Shown here one piece after another: positions 6,411 to 13,428 of a stretch of 19,618 bases of DNA. This DNA comes from Clostridia bacterium (GTDB lineage Bacteria > Bacillota > Clostridia > Oscillospirales > CAG-272): the NCBI GenBank assembly GCA_900753285.1, contig CAADYN010000187.1:1-19618 (forward strand), given 5' to 3'. The translations under genes were made by a program, and so were the position numbers. Within the stretch, counting starts at the first letter, position 1. Each line of letters begins with the position of its first letter. The notes beneath the pieces are model-generated. The model was not told the DNA's origin. It did not search any database and was given only the letters and a program-made list of their open reading frames with translations.

Positions 6411-7322
6411 TCAAAAATCGGGGGTAAAACGCTTTGTAGCCGACGCTCTCTCCTGCATAAATCCGTCAAATCCGAGCTTCACCGCATATTCGCGCACCTT
6501 TTCGTACTCGTATGTGGTTATCTTACGCCGTATCTCGCGAAAATCCGCATTATCGGGCAGAAAATCCGGTGTGTACTGCGCCATGAGTGAGAGCAGAATT
6601 TTGTCGGGCGGCAGAATTTTCGCTATCGTGTCGAGCACTGCCATAGAGTCGTCTTTGTGGGACGGCAGAACAAGGTGGCGCACAATAACTCCACCGAGAA
6701 GCATACCGTGCTCGTCAAACTTAGGCTCTCCTGCGTTCTCGAACATTGCTTTAAGTGCCTCGGCGGCATATTTCGGGTAATCGGCGGCGTTTGACAGGCG
6801 TTTTGCAAGGTCGGGGGATGAATACTTGAAGTCGGTGAGGTAAATGTCCACCGTGTCCCGCAGCTCGCGTATTATCTCGGACAGCTCGTATCCGCCTGTG
6901 TTATACACTATCGGTATCGTCAGTCCGAGTTTTTTTGCTTCTTTTACCGCTTCCCTAATCCCATCCGAATACTGTGTGGGGGAGACAAGGTTAATATTAT
7001 ACGCGCCGCGCTCCTCAAGCTCAGTCATTGCACGTGCAAGCTCTGAGGGAGAGTACACCTTTCCGCTTGACTTTGTGCGGCTGATTTTGGAGTTCTGGCA
7101 GTAGACGCATCCGAGCGGGCAATGGGTGAAGAATATCGCTCCCGAACCGCGCTCTTTTGTCATATCGGCGTAAATGTCGCTGTTGTACCCGCTTATCGGA
7201 GGCTCTTCCCAGTGGTGCAGCATTATCTTTGAGACTTCGATATTGCAGTCCGCTCCGCAGTATCCTCGGGAAACAGTTCTATTTACCGCGCATTTTCTCG
7301 GACAGATGGTACATTTACTCAC
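6411..7322 (-). CDS. radical SAM protein, PflX-like (COG1313)
   Basis: A 303-aa radical SAM enzyme. The 4Fe-4S motif is C68-P-L-G-C72-V-Y-C75 (CX3CX2C), followed by QNSKIS. The N-terminus carries five further cysteines (C4, C7, C11, C22, C26) in CTICPRKC and GYCGADC, typical of the PflX/COG1313 group related to pyruvate formate-lyase activating enzyme. Downstream are the expected barrel strands: NINLVSPTQY, IPIVYNTGGYE, VDIYLTDFKYS and VIVRHLVLPSH. The target is not known for this group, so I give no symbol. Its start (7322) overlaps the end of pncB (7315) by 8 nt, indicating translational coupling; it is the last gene before the terminator at 6352-6402. Confidence 0.85.
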   Translation of the reverse strand: MSKCTICPRKCAVNRTVSRGYCGADCNIEVSKIMLHHWEEPPISGYNSDIYADMTKERGSGAIFFTHCPLGCVYCQNSKISRTKSSGKVYSPSELARAMTELEERGAYNINLVSPTQYSDGIREAVKEAKKLGLTIPIVYNTGGYELSEIIRELRDTVDIYLTDFKYSSPDLAKRLSNAADYPKYAAEALKAMFENAGEPKFDEHGMLLGGVIVRHLVLPSHKDDSMAVLDTIAKILPPDKILLSLMAQYTPDFLPDNADFREIRRKITTYEYEKVREYAVKLGFDGFMQERASATKRFTPDF

Positions 7323-8778
7323 CTTTGTTGCCTTTGATGTACTTTGATATCATGTCGTGCTTGAGATCCCACAGCTTCTGCGAGAGGTCGACGTAGTATT
7401 CGTGAGGATTCTCGAAACGCAGGACTTCCTTCCACATTGTAGCAAGCTCACGTGCGCAGTGGTCGCGAATCTCGTCAAGCGGGGGAAGATTATACACAAG
7501 CTCGCCGTTTTTGAATATGGGAACCAGAAGCTCGCGTGCGGTGTAGTTCTCAATGACGCGTCTCTTCCATGTGTACTCGGGGTCGAAAATTTCAAGCGGA
7601 GCGTCCTCGTCTATGCTTTCGTCACGGAGCATGAGAAGGTCAGCTTCAGCCTTGCCTGTTTCATTGGAGTACAGTCTGTATATCTTCTTGAATCCCGGAT
7701 TTGTTATCTTTGCGGCGTTTTCGCTCACCTTGATTTTCGGAGTGATAACGCCGTTTTCATCCTCCGACGCTGCGAGCTTATATACGCATCCGAAAACCGC
7801 GTCGCTTTTTGCCGTGATAAGTCTCTCACCAACGCCGAAGCCGTCAATGCAAGCTTCCTGCGCGAGAAGTTCGGAGATGAGATATTCGTCGAGGGCGTTT
7901 GAGACTATAATCTTGCAGTCGGTAAGTCCCTGCGCGTCAAGATAAGCTCTCGCCTTTTTGGTAAGGTACGCGATGTCTCCTGAGTCGATTCTGATGGCGC
8001 ATTTTTTCAGTCCCATGGGCCACAGAACGTCCTTTATCGCCTTGACAGCGTTCGGAAGTCCGGAGCCGAATACACTGTATGTGTCTACAAGGAGCGTAGG
8101 ATTGTTCGGGTAGAGTCTGCAATAGGTTGAAAATGCTTCGTATTCATTGTCGAACATCTGAACCCACGAATGAGCCATTGTGCCGCCCGCGGGAACTCCG
8201 TAGAGCTTATCGGAAAGTGTGCAGGCAGTTCCGGTGCATCCGCCGATATATGCAGCTCTTGCTCCGTATACCGCCGCGTCTTCTCCGTGCGCTCTTCTTG
8301 AACCGAACTCGGATATGGGTCTGCCTTTAGCCGCGCGAACCATTCTTGAAGCCTTTGTTGCTATGAGCGACTGGTGGTTGAGCGAGAGAAGCACGTATGT
8401 CTCCACAAGCTGAGCCTGAATCACTGGTGCGCGGACTGTGAGAATCGGCTCTCCGGGGAATATTACGCTGCCTTCGGGAACTCCCCATATGTCTCCCGTG
8501 AACTTGAAGTCGGCGAGATACTTTAAAAATTCCTCGGAGAATATTCCCTTTCCGCGCAGAAATTCTATATCCGCCTCGGTGAAGCTGAGATTTTCGATGT
8601 AGTGTACTATCTGTTCAAGTCCGGCTGTGATAGCGTATCCTCCGCCGTCGGGTACTCTTCTGAAAAATACGTCGAAGTACGCTATTGTGTTTCGCTTGTC
8701 AGTATCAAAGTATCCCCTGCCCATCGTAAGCTCATAGAAGTCGCAGAGCAGGGCGAGACTGTATTCGTTGTTTTTCAT
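7315..8778 (-). CDS. pncB: nicotinate phosphoribosyltransferase
   Basis: A 487-aa enzyme of NAD salvage converting nicotinate and PRPP (with ATP hydrolysis) to nicotinate mononucleotide. Recognisable family blocks are LLCDFYELTMGRGYFD at the N-terminus, the ISEFGSRRAHGEDAA segment, the GTMAHSWVQ segment carrying the conserved catalytic-region histidine, IRIDSGDIAYL and DGFGVGERLIT. Its length is typical of the longer Gram-positive form. ATG 8778 is preceded by an A-rich region with GAGGATAAA as a moderate SD. It sits 20 nt after thiI and overlaps the radical SAM gene, so the three genes look co-transcribed. No reason other than operon position links it to the radical SAM protein. Confidence 0.95.
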   Translation of the reverse strand: MKNNEYSLALLCDFYELTMGRGYFDTDKRNTIAYFDVFFRRVPDGGGYAITAGLEQIVHYIENLSFTEADIEFLRGKGIFSEEFLKYLADFKFTGDIWGVPEGSVIFPGEPILTVRAPVIQAQLVETYVLLSLNHQSLIATKASRMVRAAKGRPISEFGSRRAHGEDAAVYGARAAYIGGCTGTACTLSDKLYGVPAGGTMAHSWVQMFDNEYEAFSTYCRLYPNNPTLLVDTYSVFGSGLPNAVKAIKDVLWPMGLKKCAIRIDSGDIAYLTKKARAYLDAQGLTDCKIIVSNALDEYLISELLAQEACIDGFGVGERLITAKSDAVFGCVYKLAASEDENGVITPKIKVSENAAKITNPGFKKIYRLYSNETGKAEADLLMLRDESIDEDAPLEIFDPEYTWKRRVIENYTARELLVPIFKNGELVYNLPPLDEIRDHCARELATMWKEVLRFENPHEYYVDLSQKLWDLKHDMISKYIKGNKGE

Positions 8779-8798
8779 TTTATCCTCGCTAAATTTGA

Positions 8799-10001
8799 TT
8801 AAAGTTCCTGATATATCGTCTCAAGATAACGTGTTTTCCACGCTTCCGCAATAAGTCCTTCCACATCAACCTTTGCCTCTTCCGCGAGCACCTTTTCAAG
8901 CTCCGGCTGAGTTCTCGGGTGACGGGGTGTGAATACGGTGCAGCAGTCGTCGTAAGGCTGAATGGATGTGTCAAACGTACCTATCGCGCGGGATATCTTG
9001 ACTATTTCTTCTTTGTCAAGACCGATGCACGGACGGAACACGGGAATTGACGCGGCGTCCTCGGTAACGCACATCGCCTTCATTGTCTGTGACGCAACCT
9101 GACCGAGAGATTCACCGGTTACAAGGACATGGCATTCGTTCTCTTCCGCAACCATGGACGAGAGCTTCATCATGAATCTTCTGAGCAGGAGCGTGAAATA
9201 ATCCTCTACGCAGTTGTCCCTGAGCTCTTCCTGAATATGAGTGAGAGAAACGACGTGAACCTTGATTTTACCGCAGTATTCTGTGAGATGTGCGGCAAGC
9301 TGCATTACCTTATCGTGGGCGGCTTGGCTTGTGTACGGCATGGATTCAAAGTGAACGCAGTCGACTGCCATTCCGCGCTTCATCATCATATATCCGGCAA
9401 CAGGGGAGTCGATACCTCCGGAAAGGAGAAGAAGTCCCTTACCCGCAGAACCGAGAGGCATTCCGCCCGCACCCTTGTCCTGACCCGCGTGAATATAAGC
9501 GTGAGCTTCGCGGACTTCGATTTTGACTACGATTTCCGGCTCGTACAGGCTTACTGTGAGATGCGGTATAGCTTCAAGTATCGCGCCGCCGACCTCACCT
9601 GAAAGCTCGGGAGAGGAAAGGGGGAATTTCTTGTCGCTTCTCTTAGCTTCGCACTTGAACGTTTTGTAGTTTTTCAGCTTCTCCGGCAGATATTTTACAG
9701 CTGTGTCTATTATCGACTCAAGAGTTTTCTCGGCAACCGCGGCTTTGCATATTGCGACGAAACCGAAGACTTTGCCGAGCTGATCGTACAGAACGTCAAG
9801 GTTTTCCTCGGCTTCTTCGTCGGCAGGCTCTACGTAAACCGTGCTTTGGTTGTAGCTTACCTCGTAGTTTCCGACCAGTTTCGCGCGTCTTTTGACTTCT
9901 CGGAGCAGCTGAGCCTCAAATGTCGAGCGATTTGTTCCCTTTAAAATTATCTCTCCGTATTTGCAGAGGATTATCTCTTTGATTTTTTCGTTGTTTGGCA
10001 T
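8799..10001 (-). CDS. thiI: tRNA 4-thiouridine synthetase / thiamine sulfur transferase ThiI
   Basis: ThiI adenylates U8 of tRNA and transfers sulfur to make 4-thiouridine; in some bacteria it also supports thiazole synthesis. Domains in this 400-aa protein: N-terminal ferredoxin-like and THUMP region (about 1-165) and a PP-loop ATPase with the P-loop LLLSGGIDSPVAG (SGGIDS at 194-199). The rhodanese domain of E. coli ThiI is absent, as in most Firmicutes. Start chosen at 9999-10001 (MPNNEKIKEI), which has AGGTG about 7 nt upstream; the open frame extends to 10070, but the added residues are not family-like and overlap a TATAAT (minus strand, 10038-10033) that may be the -10 box. It is the first gene of the thiI-pncB-radical SAM group. 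No cysteine desulfurase partner is encoded here. Confidence 0.92.
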   Translation of the reverse strand: MPNNEKIKEIILCKYGEIILKGTNRSTFEAQLLREVKRRAKLVGNYEVSYNQSTVYVEPADEEAEENLDVLYDQLGKVFGFVAICKAAVAEKTLESIIDTAVKYLPEKLKNYKTFKCEAKRSDKKFPLSSPELSGEVGGAILEAIPHLTVSLYEPEIVVKIEVREAHAYIHAGQDKGAGGMPLGSAGKGLLLLSGGIDSPVAGYMMMKRGMAVDCVHFESMPYTSQAAHDKVMQLAAHLTEYCGKIKVHVVSLTHIQEELRDNCVEDYFTLLLRRFMMKLSSMVAEENECHVLVTGESLGQVASQTMKAMCVTEDAASIPVFRPCIGLDKEEIVKISRAIGTFDTSIQPYDDCCTVFTPRHPRTQPELEKVLAEEAKVDVEGLIAEAWKTRYLETIYQEL

Positions 10002-10138
10002 TATGGCACCTATATAATTAAAATAAATTTCTATTATAACCCATATTAGTATATCATATTTTTTTGACATATAAAATAGTGACTTTTACCAAATAGGATT
10101 CGCGGAATTTGTGCCTTTTGCGGTATTTTCGGTAAAAC

Positions 10139-10181
10139 AAAAAGCACACGCCGCGATTTGCACGAAACGTATGCTTTTTTT
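10139..10181 (-). terminator. intrinsic terminator after the C26 hydrolase gene
   Basis: AAAAAGCACACG (10139-10150) and CGTATGCTTTTTT (10168-10180) pair with a single non-canonical position that is a wobble in the minus-strand RNA. On that strand the stem is followed by TTTTTGTTTT. It lies just past the stop codon at 10185. Confidence 0.75.
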
Positions 10182-10184
10182 CTC

Positions 10185-10895
10185 TTATTTTGCTGACTCT
10201 TGTACGGCGCTGAGAAAATCTCCCGCGAGACGGTATGACAGCTCCGTCGGGTTCATTTCGGGATGCCACTGCACTGCCTTATAGTACCGCATGGAAGTAT
10301 GCTCCGCCGCTTCTATAATTCCGTCGCACGACACGGCGCAGGCTTCAAATCCCACACCGAGCTTTTTCAGCGACTGATGGTGGTAGCTGTTCGTCACGAT
10401 TTCGTCCGCTCCTGCGAGAGTTGACACAAATCCCGACGCTTTTACCACATGGGCGGGTCTTTCGTTTTCGTCCTTGTAGGTGTGGCTTTTTCCGCCGAGG
10501 AGCTGAAACGTGATATCCTGCCACAGCGTTCCTCCGAGAGCGACGTTCATTATCTGTATTCCGCGGCAGATACCGAACACCGGCTTGTCGAGCTTTATTA
10601 TCTCTCCGAGCAGCTTTATTTCGTATTCGTCGCGTTCTGTTTCCACGTCACCGCAGCAGTCGAGCTTTTCTTCACCGTATATCGGAGGGTAAACATCGTC
10701 TCCGCCGGTGAACAAAAATCCGTCAAACTCGCGGGCATATCTCTCTATAACGTCGCTTTTGTCCGTTATCGGAAGAACGACAGGCATTATATCGTATCCG
10801 TATCTCTCAGCGGCTTCTGTAAGATACTGCGGATATCTTGGCTTTATAAAGTAGTTTCCGTCATTGAACGAGCAGGTCAGAGCTATCTTTAACAT
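10185..10895 (-). CDS. gamma-glutamyl-gamma-aminobutyrate hydrolase family (peptidase C26)
   Basis: A 236-aa class I glutamine-amidotransferase-like protein of the PuuD/peptidase C26 family, which hydrolyses gamma-glutamyl bonds of small molecules. The nucleophile is C110 in FGICRGIQ, and the catalytic partners are H211 and E213 in AVQWHPEMN; SYHHQ (170-174) is also characteristic, as is the early FTGGDDVYPPIY segment (62-73). Length is normal. ATG 10895 has GGAG 7 nt upstream. It has its own promoter and terminator and so stands alone. Polyamine catabolism by PuuD is the known role in E. coli; whether that applies here is unknown because no puu genes are nearby. Confidence 0.88.
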   Translation of the reverse strand: MLKIALTCSFNDGNYFIKPRYPQYLTEAAERYGYDIMPVVLPITDKSDVIERYAREFDGFLFTGGDDVYPPIYGEEKLDCCGDVETERDEYEIKLLGEIIKLDKPVFGICRGIQIMNVALGGTLWQDITFQLLGGKSHTYKDENERPAHVVKASGFVSTLAGADEIVTNSYHHQSLKKLGVGFEACAVSCDGIIEAAEHTSMRYYKAVQWHPEMNPTELSYRLAGDFLSAVQESAK

Positions 10896-10923
10896 AATTT
10901 TTCTCCGAGTATGGTTTTATTAT

Positions 10924-10952
10924 ATTATACTCCGAAAATCATGCTTTTGCAA
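10924..10952 (-). promoter_or_regulatory. promoter for the C26 hydrolase gene
   Basis: Minus strand TTGCAA (10952-10947), 17-nt spacer, TATAAT (10929-10924), about 28 nt before the start codon. Part of the -35 box lies next to the stop codon of the upstream gene (10956). Confidence 0.7.
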
Positions 10953-10955
10953 GGC

Positions 10956-12461
10956 TCAGTCTTCGTCGTCCTCGTCTTCGTCTTCATCCTCATCGTTGTC
11001 ATATGAAGCGTCGCCGTGAACGGTAACGTTATTTGCGTCAATATCACCGGAAGCATCGCCGCCGATTTCTACATTTCCGCCCGCGTCTATGTCGCCTTCG
11101 CTGTCTCCGCTTACCGTGACTTTGTTTCCGGCTTCTATATCACCGAAATTGTCTCCGTTTATCGTAACATTTCCGCCTGCATCAACATCTCCGTTGCAGT
11201 CTCCGTTAACGGTAATGCTTCCGCCTGCGTCAACGTCTCCACCGCATTCTCCGCCGATTTCAACGCTTCCGCCCGCATCAATGTCTCCGCCGCATTCTCC
11301 GTCAACCGTTATATTTCCGCCGGCATCAATGTCACCGCTTGCGTTTCCGCCTACATGAACGTCACGACCCGCGTCAATGTCGCCGTTTGCGTCGCCGTTT
11401 ACAGTAACCGTGTCGGCTTCAACGTCTCCCGAAACATCGCCTTCGACCTTTACGTTCTGGCAGGAGCTGATGTCTCCGTAAACGTTTCCGCGGACTATCA
11501 CGGTGTTGTATCCGTCAAGGTTCTCGTGAACATCGCCGTCGATTATCTTGCTCTCACCTGAGATGTTAACATCCGCGTCACCGTCGTTAAAGATGTGGAT
11601 AGTCTTGTCGCCTGACATCGCGTTTTTAATGGCTTCTCTGATGCCCTTTGTCGCTCCGTTTATCGAGCAAGCGGCGTCGCTGACACTCTTTCTGAAGTCT
11701 TCCATGCCTTTCTTTATGGCATTTTCGCCGTTCACTCCGAAAGCGCCGGAAGCCTCTCCGCCAACCTGTCCGCAATTTACGTTGAAGCCTGCCTTTACGT
11801 TACCCGCAACATCGCCGCACTTTGTTTCAAAGCCGGATCTTACGTCTCCGCCTACACAGCCGCCTATCGTCATGCCAAAGCCTGAGGTAGCGTTGCCGTG
11901 TACGTTTCCTTCGACTGTTACGCCGAGATTGGAGTCGAGCGAGTAAACGTCGCCTTTGATAACAACTGTCATGAACTTGTCGGGATTGCCGATGAATGAT
12001 GTGACGCGCTCGCCGTTTTTCATAACGACAACTTCGTATTCGTCCTTTTTAAGGTCAAGCTTTTCGCCGTCCCCGTCAATATTTACGTTGCCGCTGTCGT
12101 CCTCTGCACTGCGCTCGGTGTATTCCGCCGTTATCTCGGGTTCGCCGCTATCTTTTGCTTCTTCTGCGGGTGCTTCTTCTGCATTTTCAGCCGCTTCTTC
12201 GTCCTTGTCCTCGTCGGAGATAACGTTTTCCGCGTTGTCCTTCGCTTTAACGTCTTCCATTCCCATAATAGCCGATATGGATTCTCCGAATATCTCAGCA
12301 AGCGCGGGAAGTGTCAGGATGTCGGGGAGTGTTTCGCTTCTTTCCCACTGTGATACCGCCTGATGGCTTACACCGATACGGTCTGCCAGTTCAGCCTGTG
12401 TGAGTCCTTTGTTCTTTCTCAGCTCTGCTATTCTCTGTCCTATAATGATTCTGTCTGTCAT
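10956..12461 (-). CDS. XRE-type HTH protein fused to bactofilin-like Gly/Asp beta-helix repeats
   Basis: Residues are counted from the ATG at 12467. Residues 8-63 form a clear XRE/HTH_3 domain (GLTQAELADRIGVSHQAVSQWE). Residues 71-135 are a Glu/Asp/Ala-rich linker. A short strand-rich region (137-171) follows, then a first block of 15-16-residue Gly-rich repeats (172-249), an amphipathic helical stretch (250-286), and a second repeat block (about 310-488) with ten units of GD(I/V)DAGG(N/S)(V/I)xVxGxxx (331-488). The protein ends in an acidic tail (489-503). The repeats look like the strand-turn rungs of bactofilin-like or other right-handed beta-helices. No signal peptide or membrane segment. 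The second Met is the better start (12461): AAGGAG lies 8 nt from it but only 2 nt from the first. Likely a cytoplasmic DNA-binding scaffold or regulator; function unknown. Confidence 0.85.
   Translation of the reverse strand: MTDRIIIGQRIAELRKNKGLTQAELADRIGVSHQAVSQWERSETLPDILTLPALAEIFGESISAIMGMEDVKAKDNAENVISDEDKDEEAAENAEEAPAEEAKDSGEPEITAEYTERSAEDDSGNVNIDGDGEKLDLKKDEYEVVVMKNGERVTSFIGNPDKFMTVVIKGDVYSLDSNLGVTVEGNVHGNATSGFGMTIGGCVGGDVRSGFETKCGDVAGNVKAGFNVNCGQVGGEASGAFGVNGENAIKKGMEDFRKSVSDAACSINGATKGIREAIKNAMSGDKTIHIFNDGDADVNISGESKIIDGDVHENLDGYNTVIVRGNVYGDISSCQNVKVEGDVSGDVEADTVTVNGDANGDIDAGRDVHVGGNASGDIDAGGNITVDGECGGDIDAGGSVEIGGECGGDVDAGGSITVNGDCNGDVDAGGNVTINGDNFGDIEAGNKVTVSGDSEGDIDAGGNVEIGGDASGDIDANNVTVHGDASYDNDEDEDEDEDDED
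11004..11477 (-). repeat. tandem 48-bp coding repeats (ten units)
   Basis: The ten 16-residue units (two are 15 residues) correspond to an array of about 48-bp near-repeats in the DNA, visible on the plus strand as the recurring cores TCCGCC(C/T)GC(A/G)TC and (A/G)TC(T/A)CC. The units are diverged at third positions, so the array is old rather than a fresh slippage product. Confidence 0.75.
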
Positions 12462-12483
12462 GTTCATTTCTCCTTTGTATGTG

Positions 12484-12501
12484 TCGAATGAATGAATTCG
12501 A
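12484..12501. promoter_or_regulatory. operator-like palindrome upstream of the HTH/beta-helix gene
   Basis: TCGAAT (12484-12489), 6-nt spacer, ATTCGA (12496-12501) form a perfect 6-bp inverted repeat just before the SD of the HTH gene. Size and spacing suit a dimeric XRE-type repressor, so autoregulation is a reasonable inference; there is no direct evidence. Confidence 0.4.
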
Positions 12502-12634
12502 TTTATAATGTATGTATATCCCTCTCACGAAAACACATTGCTGCGCAGCTCTCTGCTTTCTGTTTTCAGCATAGCACAAACGAGACAAGAATGCAATAAA
12601 GCCGTAATTGAATTTACAAAAAAGTTGAAATTCC

Positions 12635-12821
12635 AGTAACGCTTGAATTTTCGAGCCGATTTGAGCCTGATTCGTGGCTGTACAGCGTTATTTTGTTATA
12701 TTTTTCCATTTGCTATGGTAATTTATGGCTTGTCGGTATTTTTGCACAAACCGTCCGTCAAATACGATATATGCAAAAATATACATATAACTTGTATATT
12801 CCGCACAATTCAAGCGTTACT
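12635..12821. repeat. AT-rich segment bounded by perfect 15-bp inverted repeats
   Basis: AGTAACGCTTGAATT (12635-12649) recurs as its exact reverse complement at 12807-12821. The 187-bp segment also holds TATTTTTGCA/TGCAAAAATA (12737-12746 and 12772-12781) and AATATACA/TGTATATT (12778-12785 and 12793-12800), and is richer in AT than its surroundings. No target-site duplication is visible. It could be a MITE-like element or a regulatory cruciform. Together with 12468-12634 it makes up the long non-coding interval between two divergent genes; no convincing ORF lies in it. Confidence 0.5.
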
Positions 12822-12927
12822 TGCATGGACTTTGGGCGTTCTTACAGTGTCATGCGGAGCCGCTCTCGAATATACTGAAAAACAGCCGCGGAAATATTCG
12901 GCTAAACCATACGAAGGGATGCGTGCT

Positions 12928-13428
12928 ATGAACAACGACACCGAAAAAGGATATCTCAAAATCAGCGTTACCGAAGCCGGAGGTACAATTCCGATAAAGG
13001 GCGCGCTTGTCGTTATAACTGAATACGGGGACGACGACGGCGAGAGCGGCAATGTACTGTACTCACTCACGACGGACGACGGAGGATACACCCCGACAGT
13101 AGCTCTTGATGCTCCCGTAAAAAGTGAGAGCATGATGCCGGGAGCTTATCAGCCGTATGCGCTATATAATATAAATGTAGTGTTTGACGGATACTACCCT
13201 GTCGAGAGCGTCGGAGTTCCGGTTTTCGCGGGGGTCACTTCCATTCAGCCCATCAATCTTCTGCCGCTGAGCGAAAAGGCAAGCATTGCCGGAGCAGACA
13301 ACGGACGAATCATGATATATGAAACTCCCGGAATGAACGCACTCTCCCCTGACGGAGTGGTTCGAGACGAGATAGGAAACCGCAACGGCACTGTCTCCGG
13401 CGGAGTTATACAGGAGGGCAGACAATGA
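12928..13428 (+). CDS. carboxypeptidase-regulatory-like beta-sandwich protein of spore cortex-lytic-type operon
   Basis: A 166-aa protein without signal peptide. Residues about 7-115 form a transthyretin/carboxypeptidase regulatory-like beta-sandwich: GYLKISVTEAGG..IPIKGALVVI, TTDDGGYTPTVAL, YNINVVFDGYYPVE, then VFAGVTSIQPINLLPL. The C-terminal 50 residues are Gly/Asn-rich and probably disordered. Start chosen at ATG 12928 (MNNDTEKGYLK), 9 nt after GGG of GAAGGG; the open frame reaches back to 12643, but that part lies in the inverted-repeat segment and looks non-coding despite hydrophobic runs. The stop overlaps the next start (ATGA, 13425-13428). In clostridia such proteins accompany peptidoglycan-binding spore cortex-lytic-like proteins, which fits the next two genes. 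A loose SigE-like pair, GTCATG and AATATACT, lies upstream near 12850-12880. Confidence 0.65.
   Translation: MNNDTEKGYLKISVTEAGGTIPIKGALVVITEYGDDDGESGNVLYSLTTDDGGYTPTVALDAPVKSESMMPGAYQPYALYNINVVFDGYYPVESVGVPVFAGVTSIQPINLLPLSEKASIAGADNGRIMIYETPGMNALSPDGVVRDEIGNRNGTVSGGVIQEGRQ

Noticed and set aside
10002..10070. 23-residue N-terminal extension of ThiI
   Set aside because: The residues are not ThiI-like, the region is AT-rich with a TATAAT, and an SD precedes the internal ATG at 10001.
11004..11477. CRISPR array
   Set aside because: The regular 48-bp period is protein-coding repeat sequence; there are no identical repeats with unique spacers.
11016..12363. Long plus-strand reading frames opposite the repeat protein
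   Set aside because: They mirror the Gly/Asp repeat coding on the other strand, giving low-complexity Ser/Pro/Val products without SD or family features.
12643..12927. Hydrophobic N-terminal region (possible membrane anchor) of the beta-sandwich protein
   Set aside because: It lies in the inverted-repeat segment, has no SD, and the conserved-looking domain begins after ATG 12928.
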